A stretch of 64,000 nt of DNA from Alteromonas sp. KUL49 (GCF_006538345.1 NZ_BJKL01000011.1:1-64000), one strand, 5' to 3'; positions 37,292-48,562 are shown, counted from the stretch's first letter. Translations and numbers: made by a program. Notes: a model not told the origin generated them from the letters alone.

Positions 37292-38954
37292 ATGATAGAA
37301 AATATTCCACCACCAACACCAAAAGAAGAACTCAACGTACTGATTATCGATAATCAGGGACTAGTTCATGAAGTGGTTACCGCTGCGCTTCACGAGCTCG
37401 GAATGTACAACATTAGCAGTACTTTCAACGCTTTCCATGCTATCCGGTTGTGTGAGCAACAACGATTTGATTTGGTGCTTTTGGCGTTTAATGTGAGCCA
37501 TGACAAAGATGGATTCCATTTGTTTGAAGAACTCAAGCATTTAGGTCACATAAATGACAAGTCTACCGTTATTTTTCTCAGTGCTGAAACTACACCTGAA
37601 CTGGTAAATTGTATTGTTGAGCTACAGCCCGATGATTTCTGGGTCAAGCCACTTGATAAGCAAAGAGTGAAAAAACGCCTGAATTATCTGTTTTCATCAA
37701 GGCAGAAGCTAAACAAAATGCTTCATTGCATGCACATTCACGATTATTCGACGGCAATGTACTATGCAGAACGTCAGTTGAGTGATATGGATTTGGTGGA
37801 TTATCACCCTCGAATAAAGCGCCTGATTGGCGATTGTTTATTGAACCTTCGTGATTATCCACGCGCTGAACATTACTTTCGAACCTTACTCGAAAACATG
37901 GATTATGCATGGGTGCATATAGGCCTAGCTAAATCGCTACTTCGACAAGACGAACTAGAGCAGGCTAGGGCACTGGTCGAAGGTTTACTAGCGAGACACG
38001 ATACGCGATTCCTGACATACGATTTGCTGGCCCAGTACTACATCGAAAAAGAAATGTTTGACCAAGCCTATGAGCAAATGAAACAGGCGAGCAAACTAGC
38101 GCCAAGGAATATCAATCGCAATAAGAAACTGTGGGACTTAGCCAGACTAAATCACGATAAAGTAGGCCAATTGTCTGCAGTGCAAAATATGGCGAGATTT
38201 GCCCGAAACTCGATACATGATTCTCCAGAACTCAAACTCAATGTCATCCGCTCTACCATAGACGTAGCAACAAGTTTGGGTGGGGAAGAAAGTGACAAAT
38301 ATCTGAGAAAGGCACTAGCAGATGCTGAGGAATTACGCGGACAAAAAGGTGTATTGAAACAGTTCGACTCGCAACTCAAAGTGCTTGAAGTGCGCATGTT
38401 GTGTTTAAAAAAATGACAAAAAAGATGCGCAAAAAATCATGGAAGAAATGTCGACTGATGGTAATGGTATATCTATGGAAGACAATCTCGACAGAATGAA
38501 GGCATACCATGAACTTGGTATGCGAGAACACTGTGTGGGTATTTTAGACAAGTTACGCAGACAAATTGCTGGTGATAACTTTACTTCTCAAATGGTTAAT
38601 GAGTACCTAAAACAGGAGTCATTGGAGCGTGTTGAAGTTCAATTCACAACGAAAGAGTTGAAGCAAATGGCGACGGCAAATTATAAAGAGAGCCGATTCT
38701 TGCCAGCATTTAATAATCTTCATCAAGCATTGATTATCGCGCCTCAGGATAAGCAAATTGCCCTGAGCTTATTGAAAATTTTAGTGCAGTTACAAAAACA
38801 CGAAGAACTCACTGACGAGCAATTCGAAGTAGCTAACAACGCCGCTCATATTTTGATGGCGACTCCGCTTCCTCCTTCACAAGCACTTAAACGAGATACT
38901 TATCTGGCAACCTTGGGTGTTTCTGCCCAGCTACCAGAAAGACCTATTTTTTAG
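37292..38954 (+). pseudogene. response regulator with C-terminal TPR repeats, frameshifted
   Basis: An N-terminal receiver domain (NVLIIDNQGLVHEVVTAAL, about 1-125) is followed by TPR-like helical repeats (about 135-370) and a second helical block in another frame (from 38439). The frame is lost in the A7 run at 38407-38413; six A give MLCLKNDKKDAQKIMEEM and one protein of about 553 residues. This architecture occurs in Alteromonadales and Vibrio regulators without DNA-binding output. The receiver's usual phospho-Asp is not obvious: FDLVLLAFNVS has Ala where Asp is expected, so it may be a pseudo-receiver. Start is ATG 37292. Confidence 0.75.
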
Positions 38955-38956
38955 TG

Positions 38957-38990
38957 AAAAAAAGCCAGCGTGATTTATCCGCTGGCTTTT
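38957..38990. terminator. terminator between convergent genes
   Basis: AAAAGCCAGCG pairs with CGCTGGCTTTT; A-rich on the left and T-rich on the right, so it can serve both the REC-TPR gene and the ExeM gene. Confidence 0.85.
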
Positions 38991-39002
38991 CTCGCGACAT
39001 CA

Positions 39003-41564
39003 TTATCTTTGTTTACGTCGCCATAACACTGCTGCCGATAGCAAGGCTAGCAAGCCACCAAGTGCACCACCAGACTGACCAGTAGAAACAGCGTCATTCG
39101 ACCCTTCGCCGGTAGGAGCGAATAGATTGAATGTAGCGATAAACGGATCGTGGTCAGAACTTCTGTACGGGCCTACGTCAGTGAATGCGTATCCATCTTC
39201 ATCCGTGTACCGCGTGAGTGCTTGATCATATTGAAGTTGATAGATCTCAGCAGAGTTGATGTTCCAATGGGTTCCGTCGACTGCATCAGCAGTCATCGCG
39301 CTATTGGCTAATACATGGTCAAGACTTCCCACTTGCTCAGTGCCATAGAACCAATAGGAAAATCCTTCAGGATCGAATTGTTTTGCGAGGTTGACGTACC
39401 CATAGTTAGATGTAACGTCAACCGCAGCGCCATCGTCCATCCCTGTGTTTACGGCTGTTTTTATCGTATAGCCCCGGTTCTCCGCAGTGTAGTCGGTTAG
39501 TACCGCCACAGGATCCTCTGCACTGTAGGCGTTCAAGTCACCCAAGATCAGCTTGCGCGCAGGAAGCGTTTCATCGGTTAGGGCGTCACCGAGTGTAATT
39601 GCAGCCGAGACACGGAGTGCGTTGCAACTACCTTGGATTTCATCACTATCAGAGGTGTCTGCATTGTCTTCGGCACAACTTCCACCTTTTGATTTGAAGT
39701 GGTTAACTGCTACCGCGAAGGTCTCTCCCGACAGATTATGGGTAAAACTCTGGATAACGGAAGGGCGCATTTGCGCAACCCTATCATCATCAATTTGTTG
39801 AACTGGCATTGGAACAACAATGGCATCATCTAGAGGTGTAACTACAGAAGCTCTGTATATAAGGCCAACAGTAATTGCGTCGCTACCAATTTGCGAACTG
39901 TCAGGTGAGGCGATGTAGTAATATTGCTCAGTATCGGCTAAATCCGCATTAACAACATCTACCAATGCTTTGATTGCGCTGTTTTCACCAAAGCCATCAT
40001 TTTCGATTTCCATGAGGCCGATAACGTCGGCGTTCATGGCAACAATTGCAGATGCAATTCGTGCCTGTTGAAGTGCAAATTCGGTTTCGTTTTCTGCACC
40101 ACGGTTACTGCTGTAGTCAAACGTAACGTTACCATCTCCGTCTAACATACCATTGAAGTAGTTGAGCACGTTAAAGGTAGCAACGGTTAAGTTGCCTTGG
40201 TGAACGCTTGGAGTGGCTTCACGGCCACTAGTGACAGTCATTTCAGTAGTCGGGTTGATACGGTAGGTCCCAAAACTGTAATTTAACGGGCCCGATGCCG
40301 ATACAGTATCGCCAATACGAATAGCATTGGCATAGCTGAATGTTGGGAAAAAACTCAGCGTGTCAGGGTAGGTTGAGCTTGTAGAATCCTCTATGGTAAT
40401 TAGATTGGCTTCGCTCTCTGTTACTGCGGCATTGTATGCGTCGGTGAGTGGTGCCGCAACGTCACTTGGCTGGCGTTTCACAGCATCACTTATTACTACT
40501 TCTCCGTATCGCCACAAGTTATTAGTACTTGTAACGGTGGCGTCTGTAACGGATGTTACCATCCCTTCAATGCTTTCTAATGACAAGGTAAGTGGAAGCT
40601 CAAGCGCTATCTGCGTAACATCCTCTCCGGCACCGCAATCTAGTGCCGTTGCGTTTTGATTCATGGAGAGCGTTGTCATTCCATAGTTTTCAGAGACTTC
40701 ACCGTGCAAACGCAGAACATTGCCCACAGCGACGTCACTGCTACCTGAAACGAATATACCCTCTGAGGTTGCGTCATCTCCATCTTCATCCACGGTTTCT
40801 TCTTGGATAAAGAAACCGTCAGAGCGATAGCCCGTGATCACTCCTTCAATAGTATGTGAATTACCAACTTCCAACGAGGCATCATCACTTCCTTGAATGG
40901 TACTGATAAGAGTAGTTGTGTCTCCACACATGCCCAGCTCAATAGTTGGAACTTCAACTGGAGGCTCAACTTCACCACCGCCTTCGGTATTGAAAGTCGC
41001 CAATGGAAATGGGCTAGTAGCTGTCGCATTACTATCACTGCCATCGAGCGCATCAATACCACTGAATTGCCAATTTTCGGTGTTAAAATTCCCCGAATTT
41101 GCAGTTTCACCACTGTTGCGATAGACCCAACCATCGGTATATTCCCAAACGGTTCCTGAACCGTCCGTGTCAATATCGCCAAATGTGTCAACTACGGTAC
41201 CACTAGAAAACAACTCTATGGCATCGTCACCGTTAACCTGCATGGAGTTGGAATCGTAATCCGGTGCTACGCCAAAAAATGCAGTAAAGCCTTCAGTTTC
41301 TGATGCGACGTATATGTATGAGCCAGCTGATGCACTCACCGCTGGAAATGCAAATTCTTCGCCGTCAGAGCCTCCGCCATTATTCGCTGTGCCGAGTGCG
41401 TAAATCGATAGATCGGCGATGTCGTTAACTACATATAACTCTACTGCTTTGGGTACTCCTCCTGAAAGCGGGCCGTCAATAACACCGCTAATTATAAGAT
41501 CAGATGCATTCGCACTGAATGCCGTTAGTATCCCAGCAGAGAGTAAAGATAATGAAGTTTTCAC
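39003..41564 (-). CDS. ExeM-type extracellular nuclease with GlyGly-CTERM anchor
   Basis: This protein of 853 residues has a signal peptide (about 1-20), an N-terminal lamin-tail (LTD) domain (about 22-190), an OB-fold/accessory region (about 210-440) and a C-terminal endonuclease/exonuclease/phosphatase domain (from about 465: TVATFNVLNYFN, MEIENDGFGENS, SDHDPFIATFNL). It degrades extracellular DNA for nutrient use or biofilm turnover. The tail SGGALGGLLALLSAAVLWRRKQR is a GlyGly-CTERM signal, normally cleaved by rhombosortase and handled by the type II system, so a rhombosortase should exist elsewhere in the genome. Confidence 0.92.
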   Translation of the reverse strand: MKTSLSLLSAGILTAFSANASDLIISGVIDGPLSGGVPKAVELYVVNDIADLSIYALGTANNGGGSDGEEFAFPAVSASAGSYIYVASETEGFTAFFGVAPDYDSNSMQVNGDDAIELFSSGTVVDTFGDIDTDGSGTVWEYTDGWVYRNSGETANSGNFNTENWQFSGIDALDGSDSNATATSPFPLATFNTEGGGEVEPPVEVPTIELGMCGDTTTLISTIQGSDDASLEVGNSHTIEGVITGYRSDGFFIQEETVDEDGDDATSEGIFVSGSSDVAVGNVLRLHGEVSENYGMTTLSMNQNATALDCGAGEDVTQIALELPLTLSLESIEGMVTSVTDATVTSTNNLWRYGEVVISDAVKRQPSDVAAPLTDAYNAAVTESEANLITIEDSTSSTYPDTLSFFPTFSYANAIRIGDTVSASGPLNYSFGTYRINPTTEMTVTSGREATPSVHQGNLTVATFNVLNYFNGMLDGDGNVTFDYSSNRGAENETEFALQQARIASAIVAMNADVIGLMEIENDGFGENSAIKALVDVVNADLADTEQYYYIASPDSSQIGSDAITVGLIYRASVVTPLDDAIVVPMPVQQIDDDRVAQMRPSVIQSFTHNLSGETFAVAVNHFKSKGGSCAEDNADTSDSDEIQGSCNALRVSAAITLGDALTDETLPARKLILGDLNAYSAEDPVAVLTDYTAENRGYTIKTAVNTGMDDGAAVDVTSNYGYVNLAKQFDPEGFSYWFYGTEQVGSLDHVLANSAMTADAVDGTHWNINSAEIYQLQYDQALTRYTDEDGYAFTDVGPYRSSDHDPFIATFNLFAPTGEGSNDAVSTGQSGGALGGLLALLSAAVLWRRKQR

Positions 41565-41807
41565 TGAATTTTCCCTTTTCGTTATTTTTGGTTACTCAGA
41601 GCGTGCTCTAAATTAAACCTTTAGTTCAGGCTCAGCCTATCGTGATGAAAACAACATAGAAATGATTTGATAATATTCAGTCTTACTTGAGTTAAGTGTA
41701 TTTAAAACAATAATTTAAGGTTTTTGAGTAAGGTTATTTGTGACATTGAGTTGTCATTTGACTGATTAAATTGATGGTATTTAACTTCCGTTATTAAATA
41801 TATCTAT

Positions 41808-43144
41808 TCAGTCACCACCATTCATGAGTATATCTACAAAGTGTTTATGGTCGTCGATGACTATATCTGCGTAGTGGTTTGCATCTTCAATAAGAGAGCG
41901 CTTGTTATTGTTAAGTGCGTTACTGATGGTTTGAGCGAAGTTGGTTGAGCGTCTGTCACCTCTGCAATGTGCTAACGCTAAACTTTTGCCGCACAGGCTA
42001 GCAAAGTATTCAAACCCACCGCTTATGGCTTTGTTACCCATGCCAATATCTTCGGGGTCTATACCCACTCTTGCGTGATGTCGCGAACGCACAAGCCAGT
42101 GTGCCTCTTGCCAATAGACTTCATCCAACAATAAATCTGCGCTACGTTGCATATGCCTTTGGCACCTAGCAGTAAGATGCGCGGGGTTCAATCGGTTGAT
42201 TGGATTAGTGTTATCGAAAAAGTAAAGTGGGGCAGCTCTCCTTTGCTGTTTTACCTCAACAATATGACACCTTTCGAACGATGCTTCATTGTGAGGGTGC
42301 TTGGGACCCACAAGGAAATAATAACGGCGCATGTTAACCGAACCAGTTCCGGCATTTTCTCGTTCAACAATATCCAAAATATCATCATCCATATAAGGAG
42401 AGAATGCGTCGAACAGCTGACGATAAAAATCGTTTGTTAGCGGTATGAATTTACCTTTGAGCTTCCTAAACGCTAACCCATCAGCACCCATATAAACCGC
42501 TTTTGCCAATGCACTCTTTTCGGTAAATTTATCTCCACCAGCCGCTCGGCTCACGGCTTTATTATACAATTTACCCAGCTTTCCTTCTGGAGCTTGATCT
42601 ATTGCTTGATTGAACAAGGAGAGTCAATAATGACGTTACATGTCGTTTGATAAGATGACAAAAAAGATTGTTGAGCTAACTCGACCTGTGTTTGACGAAT
42701 CACTGGCTTGTCGGTTGGTGCATCGTCGACAATATATCTCGCTTCAGCGAGTCCACTACAGTGATCGAACACTAAGTTGAGAGAAGTGAGATACCTAATA
42801 AGGTCCCAATGCGCATGACCAACACAAGCATCGTCAAAGTCATTAGGGGCAAATATTACAGTGTCTCCGTGTGAACCTTCTTCGGTCAAAAATCCAAAAT
42901 TTGACGTATGACAATCGCCAATAATGTTCGTGAAAGGTACCTTATCGAACTCTTTAGGGTATGTAATTACGCCCGCTTTCATATCTGAGTAAAAACACTG
43001 AGCTGTACCTCGATAAAAGACAAAGGGGCTTCTTGCCATCTTCAAATGCTTGTTTAATCGATTAGAAGGTCCAAGCCCGTCAATCATTTGAATTTCATTG
43101 GTTAATCGGTGTGCAGTCATGTCGTGAGATACTGATATTGTCAT
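41808..43144 (-). pseudogene. DUF2252 family protein, frameshifted
   Basis: The two halves are recognisable. The N-terminal half carries SPFVFYRGTAQCFYSDM, NIIGDCHTSNFGFL and NDFDDACVGHAHWDLIRYL, a kinase-like DUF2252 core. The C-terminal half begins FNQAIDQAPEG and holds YFLVGPKHPHNEASFERCHIVEVK. The join at 42599-42626 requires one extra base (CCTTG to CCTTTG on the coding strand would do it). The intact protein would be about 450 residues. DUF2252 resembles aminoglycoside or small-molecule phosphotransferases but its function is unknown. ATG 43144 is chosen as the start. Confidence 0.8.
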
Positions 43145-43447
43145 GTTTAATCTGTAACATAGCAGATCGAGCCGAATCAGCACCACAGTGGCGAGATAAT
43201 TACTGAACCATTGAACTTTGGTTCAATATTTCCACAGGTAATAAACGTTTTAATAGTTTAATTAGATTCTACTGTTTAGAAATACCAATTAGTTTTTATT
43301 TTCACAGGGCGCTATTCTGTACTCAGTTTCAACGCAACGTTGTTTGAACAACAAATGAGAACCACGTTGTTGAATTTTTCGTACTTGCTGTGTTCTTTTA
43401 CATTTTTTGAATGAACACAGACATAACTCACTACATGGAGATTAAAC

Positions 43448-44011
43448 ATGGCATTGATCAACACTGCTATTAAGCCTTTCACAGCGCAAGCGTTCAAAGA
43501 CGGTGAATTCATCGAAGTAAGCAGCGAAGACATCAAAGGTAAGTGGTCAGTATTCGTATTCTACCCAGCGGATTTCACTTTCGTATGTCCTACTGAGCTT
43601 GGCGACATTGCTGACAAGTATGAAGAGCTTCAATCACGTGGCGTAGAAGTATTCTCAGTATCTACTGACACTCACTTCGTTCACAAAGCGTGGCATGATG
43701 CGTCTGACACAATCGCTAAAATCAAGTTCGCTATGATTGGCGACCCTACAGGTGAAATCACTCGTAACTTCGATTGTATGCGTGAAAACATGGGTCTAGC
43801 TGACCGTGCAACTTTCATCGTAGACCCAGATGGTATTGTACAAGCAATGGAAATCACGTCTGAAGGCATTGGCCGTGACGCTGACGACCTAGTTCGTAAG
43901 ATCAAAGCTGCTCAGTACGTTGCTTCTCACCCAGGTGAAGTTTGCCCTGCTAAGTGGAAAGAAGGCGAAGAAACACTAGCTCCTTCTCTTGACCTAGTAG
44001 GTAAAATCTAA
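43448..44011 (+). CDS. ahpC: alkyl hydroperoxide reductase subunit C (peroxiredoxin)
   Basis: This protein of 187 residues is a typical 2-Cys peroxiredoxin. Peroxidatic C47 is in [17 protein letters not shown] and resolving C166 in EVCPAKW, the same numbering as E. coli AhpC. It reduces peroxides and hands electrons to AhpF encoded 130 bp downstream. A hairpin at 44037-44059 lies between them. Start ATG 43448 follows ATGGAGATTAAAC. The 261 bp upstream contain no recognised OxyR box by eye. Confidence 0.97.
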   Translation: MALINTAIKPFTAQAFKDGEFIEVSSEDIKGKWSVFVFYPADFTFVCPTELGDIADKYEELQSRGVEVFSVSTDTHFVHKAWHDASDTIAKIKFAMIGDPTGEITRNFDCMRENMGLADRATFIVDPDGIVQAMEITSEGIGRDADDLVRKIKAAQYVASHPGEVCPAKWKEGEETLAPSLDLVGKI

Positions 44012-44036
44012 GGGTCTACTCAGACCATCTTAGTTA

Positions 44037-44059
44037 GGGGAGCGGGTTCTCCGCTCCTC
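44037..44059 (+). terminator. attenuator-like hairpin between ahpC and ahpF
   Basis: GGAGCGG and CCGCTCC pair around GTTCT just after ahpC, followed by TCAATATTTAATT without a full T-run. It could lower ahpF transcription relative to ahpC, as both are usually cotranscribed. Confidence 0.5.
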
Positions 44060-44140
44060 AATATTTAATTCTCACGTTTGTTTTTCGTCAGCTGAGAAAA
44101 GTTGGCTGGGATCGGCGTGTCTAAAAAAGGCAGAATAACC

Positions 44141-45709
44141 GTGTTAACTAAAGAAATTTTACAAGCATTGAAAGGTTACACCGAGTCAATGCAGAAAAAC
44201 GTAACCTTTGTCGTACAAACCGGTGAGCACAGCAAGCGCGCGGAGCTCGTGAAGTTTTTGTCAGACATTGCTAGCGTTAGCGACAAACTAAACGTAGAAG
44301 AACGCGACACTCAAGGTGAGTTGCGCAGTTCAGTGAGCTTTTTGTTAGAAGCTGATAACGAAGACACAGGTATTCGCTTCTCGGGGATCCCAGGGGGACA
44401 CGAGTTCAATTCCTTAATTTTGGCAATGCTTCACGCATCGGGTACAGCACTGAAGCTAGATGACAGCGTTAAAGCGATTGTTAGTGGTGTGCGTGAGCCG
44501 CTTCACTTCGAAGTGTTTATCAGCTTAAGTTGCCACAACTGCCCAGAAGTAGTTCAAGCACTGAATCAATTTGCACTGATTAACCCGCACATTAAAGCGG
44601 AAATGATCGACGGTGGTTTGTATCCAAACCTTATTAGTGAGCGTGATATCCAGGGCGTACCAAGCGTGTACCTAAACGGTGAACTATTCGCTAACGGGAA
44701 AGTTGAAGCGGGTACACTGATTGAGAAGTTACTAGAGCGCGACCCGTCGTTGAAAGACGCAAACAAAGGCGTATCTATGCCACTTCAAGACGTTACTGTT
44801 ATTGGTGGTGGTCCAGCTGGCGTTGCATCTGCAATCTACAGCGCACGTAAAGGCTTAAAAGTGACTGTTGTTGCTGACCGTTTTGGCGGACAAGTAAAAG
44901 ATACTATGGGTATTGAAAACCTTATTTCTGTACCGAAAACCACAGGCCCGGAGTTAGTGGGTAACTTGATGGCTCACGTGAATGATTACGATATTACCTT
45001 GAAAGAAAGCGTTCGCGTTGAAAACATTGAAAAAGGTAATGTTAAGACCATTACCTTGTCTTCAGGTGAGCAGATTCGCACTCGTTCTCTCATTGTTGCT
45101 ACTGGTGCTCGCTGGCGTGAACTGGGCGTACCTGGTGAAAAAGAGAATGTAGGTAACGGTGTTGCATACTGCCCACACTGTGACGGCCCGTTCTTTAAAG
45201 GCAAAGACGTAGCAGTAATTGGTGGTGGTAACTCTGGTATTGAAGCAGCACTGGATCTTGCGGGTATCGTGAAATCGGTTACCGTGTTTGAATTTATGCC
45301 AACGCTAAAAGCTGACCAAGTGCTGATCAATCAAGCTGAGAAGCGCGACAACATTACCATTGTTAAGAATGCAGCAACTAACCAAATAGTGGCTACAGAC
45401 GGCAAGGTTTCAGCCATTGAGTATACCGATCGTGAGACCAACGACGTGCATACACTCGAGTTAGCTGGTGTGTTCGTACAGATTGGGTTGGTGCCAAATA
45501 GCCAGTTCATGGAAGGTGTGGTTGATATGACCAAGTATGGTGAGATTGTTATTGATGACAAATGCCAAACGTCAGAAGCGGGTATTTACGCGGCCGGTGA
45601 TGTCACCACAGTGCCATACAAACAAATTGTAATATCCATGGGTGAGGGGGCAAAAGCGTCTTTGGCAGCTTTTGAATACTTACTCGCACATGAAGTTGAA
45701 GGTGAGTAA
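44141..45709 (+). CDS. ahpF: alkyl hydroperoxide reductase subunit F
   Basis: This protein of 522 residues (E. coli 521) is an NADH-dependent disulfide reductase. It has two thioredoxin-like N-terminal folds with SCHNCPEV (first CxxC), FAD-binding [12 protein letters not shown] (from about 217), the redox [11 protein letters not shown] and NAD site [14 protein letters not shown], then a C-terminal [15 protein letters not shown]. It recharges AhpC. Start is taken as GTG 44141 ([13 protein letters not shown]), which aligns with E. coli; a TTG at 44102 is in frame but would add an untypical leader. Confidence 0.97.
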   Translation: MLTKEILQALKGYTESMQKNVTFVVQTGEHSKRAELVKFLSDIASVSDKLNVEERDTQGELRSSVSFLLEADNEDTGIRFSGIPGGHEFNSLILAMLHASGTALKLDDSVKAIVSGVREPLHFEVFISLSCHNCPEVVQALNQFALINPHIKAEMIDGGLYPNLISERDIQGVPSVYLNGELFANGKVEAGTLIEKLLERDPSLKDANKGVSMPLQDVTVIGGGPAGVASAIYSARKGLKVTVVADRFGGQVKDTMGIENLISVPKTTGPELVGNLMAHVNDYDITLKESVRVENIEKGNVKTITLSSGEQIRTRSLIVATGARWRELGVPGEKENVGNGVAYCPHCDGPFFKGKDVAVIGGGNSGIEAALDLAGIVKSVTVFEFMPTLKADQVLINQAEKRDNITIVKNAATNQIVATDGKVSAIEYTDRETNDVHTLELAGVFVQIGLVPNSQFMEGVVDMTKYGEIVIDDKCQTSEAGIYAAGDVTTVPYKQIVISMGEGAKASLAAFEYLLAHEVEGE

Positions 45710-45729
45710 CCCTTAACCTTTTGAATTAA

Positions 45730-45766
45730 GAAAAAGCTGATTTGCTCACGCAGTCAGCTTTTTTTA
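45730..45766 (+). terminator. terminator after ahpF
   Basis: AAAAAGCTGA pairs with TCAGCTTTTTTT around a 13-nt loop, 21 bp after the stop. Confidence 0.8.
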
Positions 45767-45778
45767 TACTCATTTATT

Positions 45779-45803
45779 GCAAATGATAATAAATATCATT
45801 TGC
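45779..45803 (+). promoter_or_regulatory. Fur box upstream of siderophore receptor
   Basis: GCAAATGATA and TATCATTTGC are perfect 10-bp arms around ATAAA, a close match to the Fur consensus with ATGATAATAAATATCAT core. It lies 75 bp before the receptor ATG. Confidence 0.8.
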
Positions 45804-45877
45804 GTGTTTGTTTTTATCTGTTAGATTAATGCCCGAAACACACATTACTTCAAACACATACAAAACAAACTACCATT

Positions 45878-48001
45878 ATGAAACGATCACTACTTTCTAT
45901 AGCTATTCTTACAGCATTACCACATGTCGCCTTTGCACAAGATAATGATGCTACAGATTCATCAGTCGAAGATATTGAAAAAGTTGAAGTTGTTGGACAA
46001 CGCAGTCCCTTTGGTGCAACAAAAACCAACACGCCTATCGTAGATTTAGCACGTACTATTTCTATTGAAACTGCAGATGACTTTACGCTGAAAGGTGCGC
46101 TCAACCTTGCACAGACTGCTACTTACATGGCCGGTGTTAACGGTGAAAACTTCGGCTTTGCAACTCGCGGGGATTGGGTATCTTCACGTGGTTTGAGTAT
46201 TCCTCGCTATCGCGACTCTATTCAAGAGCTATTTGGTAGCTACAACTCTACTCGTGCTGAAGTGTATACCATGGAGCAGGTGGAACTATTGAAAGGGCCA
46301 GCGTCCGTTCTGTATGGGCAAGGTTCGCCCGGCGGTATCATGAACTATGTGTCAAAAACACCAAAACTTGACCGTGATAGTGAAGTGGTGCTGTCTTATG
46401 GCACGTTTGACCGTACGCAAGTGAACGTAGATCTTAATACTGCACTCACTGAAGATGGACAGTGGCTGGGTAGAGTGGTTGGTATTTACCGTGATTCTGA
46501 TACTCAAGTAGATTATGTAGAGGACAACACTAAGGTACTCATGCCTTCAGTTTCCTTCATGCCAAGTGACAATACTACACTGACACTTATCGGCCTTTTT
46601 CAAGACACTGAAAGTGACACTGGTTCACAGTTTATTCCAGTAGAGGGAACGTTACTTCCCCTCGCTGATGGAAGTTACCTGCCAGACTTTGATGTATACG
46701 CAGGCGAGCCTGGGTTCAATAAATTTGATACCGAATCAAATCAAGTAACATTGCTTGGTGAACACACCTTTAACGACACCACCTCACTCGCGTTTACGGC
46801 ATTGTGGCGAGAAGGTGAAGCTGATTATCATCAAGCATGGACTACCTTCACTGGGGGGACTCGTTATCTTAATGCGTTTGTTGGCGCGCCTGTCGCACCT
46901 ACCGACACCTATGTGCCTCGTTCGTTCTATCAAGCTGACAATACCTTCAATCAGCATGCGTTCGACGTTCGAATTGTTAAGTTTTTTACTACCGGAAAAC
47001 TAGAGCATGAAATACTTGCTGGTGTTCAATATCAAAACGTCGATACCGATGCTAACAATTCCTATTATTACGGCGGTGGTGCGCTACAGGGGGATTTCAG
47101 CTATATCTTAGATTTGGCTAACCCCGTGTACACGGGTGCTCCTGACCAATCAGTGTTTGACGCTATTTACTACGATGCACCTGAGCAAACGGTAAAAGAC
47201 ACCGGTTTATATCTTTCTGACCAAATCAGTATGGGCAACTGGCGTTTCACGCTTGGTTTGCGTCATGACAGCGTAGATAACGATTCTGGTACTAGCGTGC
47301 AAGAAGACTCACAAACGTCATACTCTGCTGGTGCTTTGTATCGTCTCGACAATGGGTTTTCAATGTACGCCAGCTATGCTGAATCCTTCGAGACGGTTGT
47401 TGGTTTAACTGCCAGTGGTGAGCAACTTAAACCTGAGGAAGGTCGTCAGTACGAAACGGGGATTAAATACGAAATGTCATCGGTTCCCGGTTTTGTTACC
47501 GTCGCTTATTACGACATCGAAGTATCTAATCTACCTAACCCCAATAGCCTGCCAGCGGAAGCGTCTCAACAACAGGGCGTAGCAACGATTACCGGTTTGG
47601 AGCTAGAGGGACGCGTTGAACTTGGTAATGTGAGTGCGCAGTTTGCGGCTTCACTAATGGATGCAGAAGATCCCAATGGCTTTGCCCTATCATCACAGCC
47701 TGATAGCAATGCATCGCTATGGCTAAATTGGACGCCAGAAATGCTTGAGGGTTTCCGCGTTGGTGCTGGTGTACGTTACGTGGGAAGCACGGTATCGGAA
47801 AACGGCACTATTCGCTATGAAACGCCGAGTTATACCCTTGGTGATTTGATGTTGGGTTATGAAGTGTCACCACAGTTAGATCTTCAGCTAAACGTTCGAA
47901 ACCTTGCTGACAAAGAATACCTGACGTCATGTCTATTCCGTGGAGACTGCTTCCCAGGCGTAAGAAGAACGGTTAACGCCAGCTTGTCTTATCGATTTTA
48001 A
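45878..48001 (+). CDS. TonB-dependent siderophore receptor (FhuA/FpvA-like)
   Basis: This protein of 707 residues has a signal peptide cut after FA (residue 20), a TonB-box/plug region (SPFGATKTNTPIVDLARTI, plug about 45-170 with LYGQGSPGGIMNYVSK) and a beta-barrel ending in the C-terminal aromatic YRF. The GSPGG-containing plug is typical of ferric siderophore receptors. It takes up a ferric siderophore, powered by TonB. It is preceded by a perfect Fur box and followed by a membrane gene and a PepSY gene, an arrangement linked to siderophore reduction. Confidence 0.93.
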   Translation: MKRSLLSIAILTALPHVAFAQDNDATDSSVEDIEKVEVVGQRSPFGATKTNTPIVDLARTISIETADDFTLKGALNLAQTATYMAGVNGENFGFATRGDWVSSRGLSIPRYRDSIQELFGSYNSTRAEVYTMEQVELLKGPASVLYGQGSPGGIMNYVSKTPKLDRDSEVVLSYGTFDRTQVNVDLNTALTEDGQWLGRVVGIYRDSDTQVDYVEDNTKVLMPSVSFMPSDNTTLTLIGLFQDTESDTGSQFIPVEGTLLPLADGSYLPDFDVYAGEPGFNKFDTESNQVTLLGEHTFNDTTSLAFTALWREGEADYHQAWTTFTGGTRYLNAFVGAPVAPTDTYVPRSFYQADNTFNQHAFDVRIVKFFTTGKLEHEILAGVQYQNVDTDANNSYYYGGGALQGDFSYILDLANPVYTGAPDQSVFDAIYYDAPEQTVKDTGLYLSDQISMGNWRFTLGLRHDSVDNDSGTSVQEDSQTSYSAGALYRLDNGFSMYASYAESFETVVGLTASGEQLKPEEGRQYETGIKYEMSSVPGFVTVAYYDIEVSNLPNPNSLPAEASQQQGVATITGLELEGRVELGNVSAQFAASLMDAEDPNGFALSSQPDSNASLWLNWTPEMLEGFRVGAGVRYVGSTVSENGTIRYETPSYTLGDLMLGYEVSPQLDLQLNVRNLADKEYLTSCLFRGDCFPGVRRTVNASLSYRF

Positions 48002-48012
48002 AGGATGAAATC

Positions 48013-48552
48013 ATGTTAAGTACAATTGTTGCTGGAGCGCTGTCTCTTGCTGCTATTGCCTTAATCTATAGAAGCTGGCGCACTCGTGCGCTGGCCTTTT
48101 TTTATTTAGGCAGTGGCGTTTTATTAGCATCTTGTATTGGCTGGTCTTTCAGTCAGGGTTGGGAGCACGGCCTTGTATACGCGCTATGTATTCCGGCACT
48201 TTTAGTCTGGCCATTTATTAGCGCAAACCAAACCGTATTAGCTACACCTAAACATACCCCATCCCCAAAATCGTTGAACGTCTCATTGAAAACCGCTTGG
48301 GTTCATATCGGTCATTACTTGGTTGTGCTCGTGCTACTACTAGTGACCAGCTTAGTGACATCTTTAGCAATTTGTTTGCGCTTTCCTAGCGAAACCGCAG
48401 GCAAGTTAGCCTCAGTCATCGTCTTAATGCCAATCTTGTGGGGCTTACTTATCTATCACTACTTTGCCGTGAGCAACAAAGTAAAAGCCCTTATTGCCTA
48501 TTTCATATTGGCGGCGCTTAGCTCGGCAGTTCTCATGTACGTGCCACTGTGA
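48013..48552 (+). CDS. polytopic membrane protein in the siderophore cluster
   Basis: This protein of 179 residues has about five hydrophobic helices and no recognised motif. It starts 11 bp after the receptor stop behind a GGATGAAATC site and ends 10 bp before the PepSY gene start, so the three are one operon. Members of such clusters often have small membrane proteins of unknown role next to a PepSY-type reductase, so it may assist iron release; this is inference. Confidence 0.75.
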   Translation: MLSTIVAGALSLAAIALIYRSWRTRALAFFYLGSGVLLASCIGWSFSQGWEHGLVYALCIPALLVWPFISANQTVLATPKHTPSPKSLNVSLKTAWVHIGHYLVVLVLLLVTSLVTSLAICLRFPSETAGKLASVIVLMPILWGLLIYHYFAVSNKVKALIAYFILAALSSAVLMYVPL

Positions 48553-48562
48553 GGATGAATTA

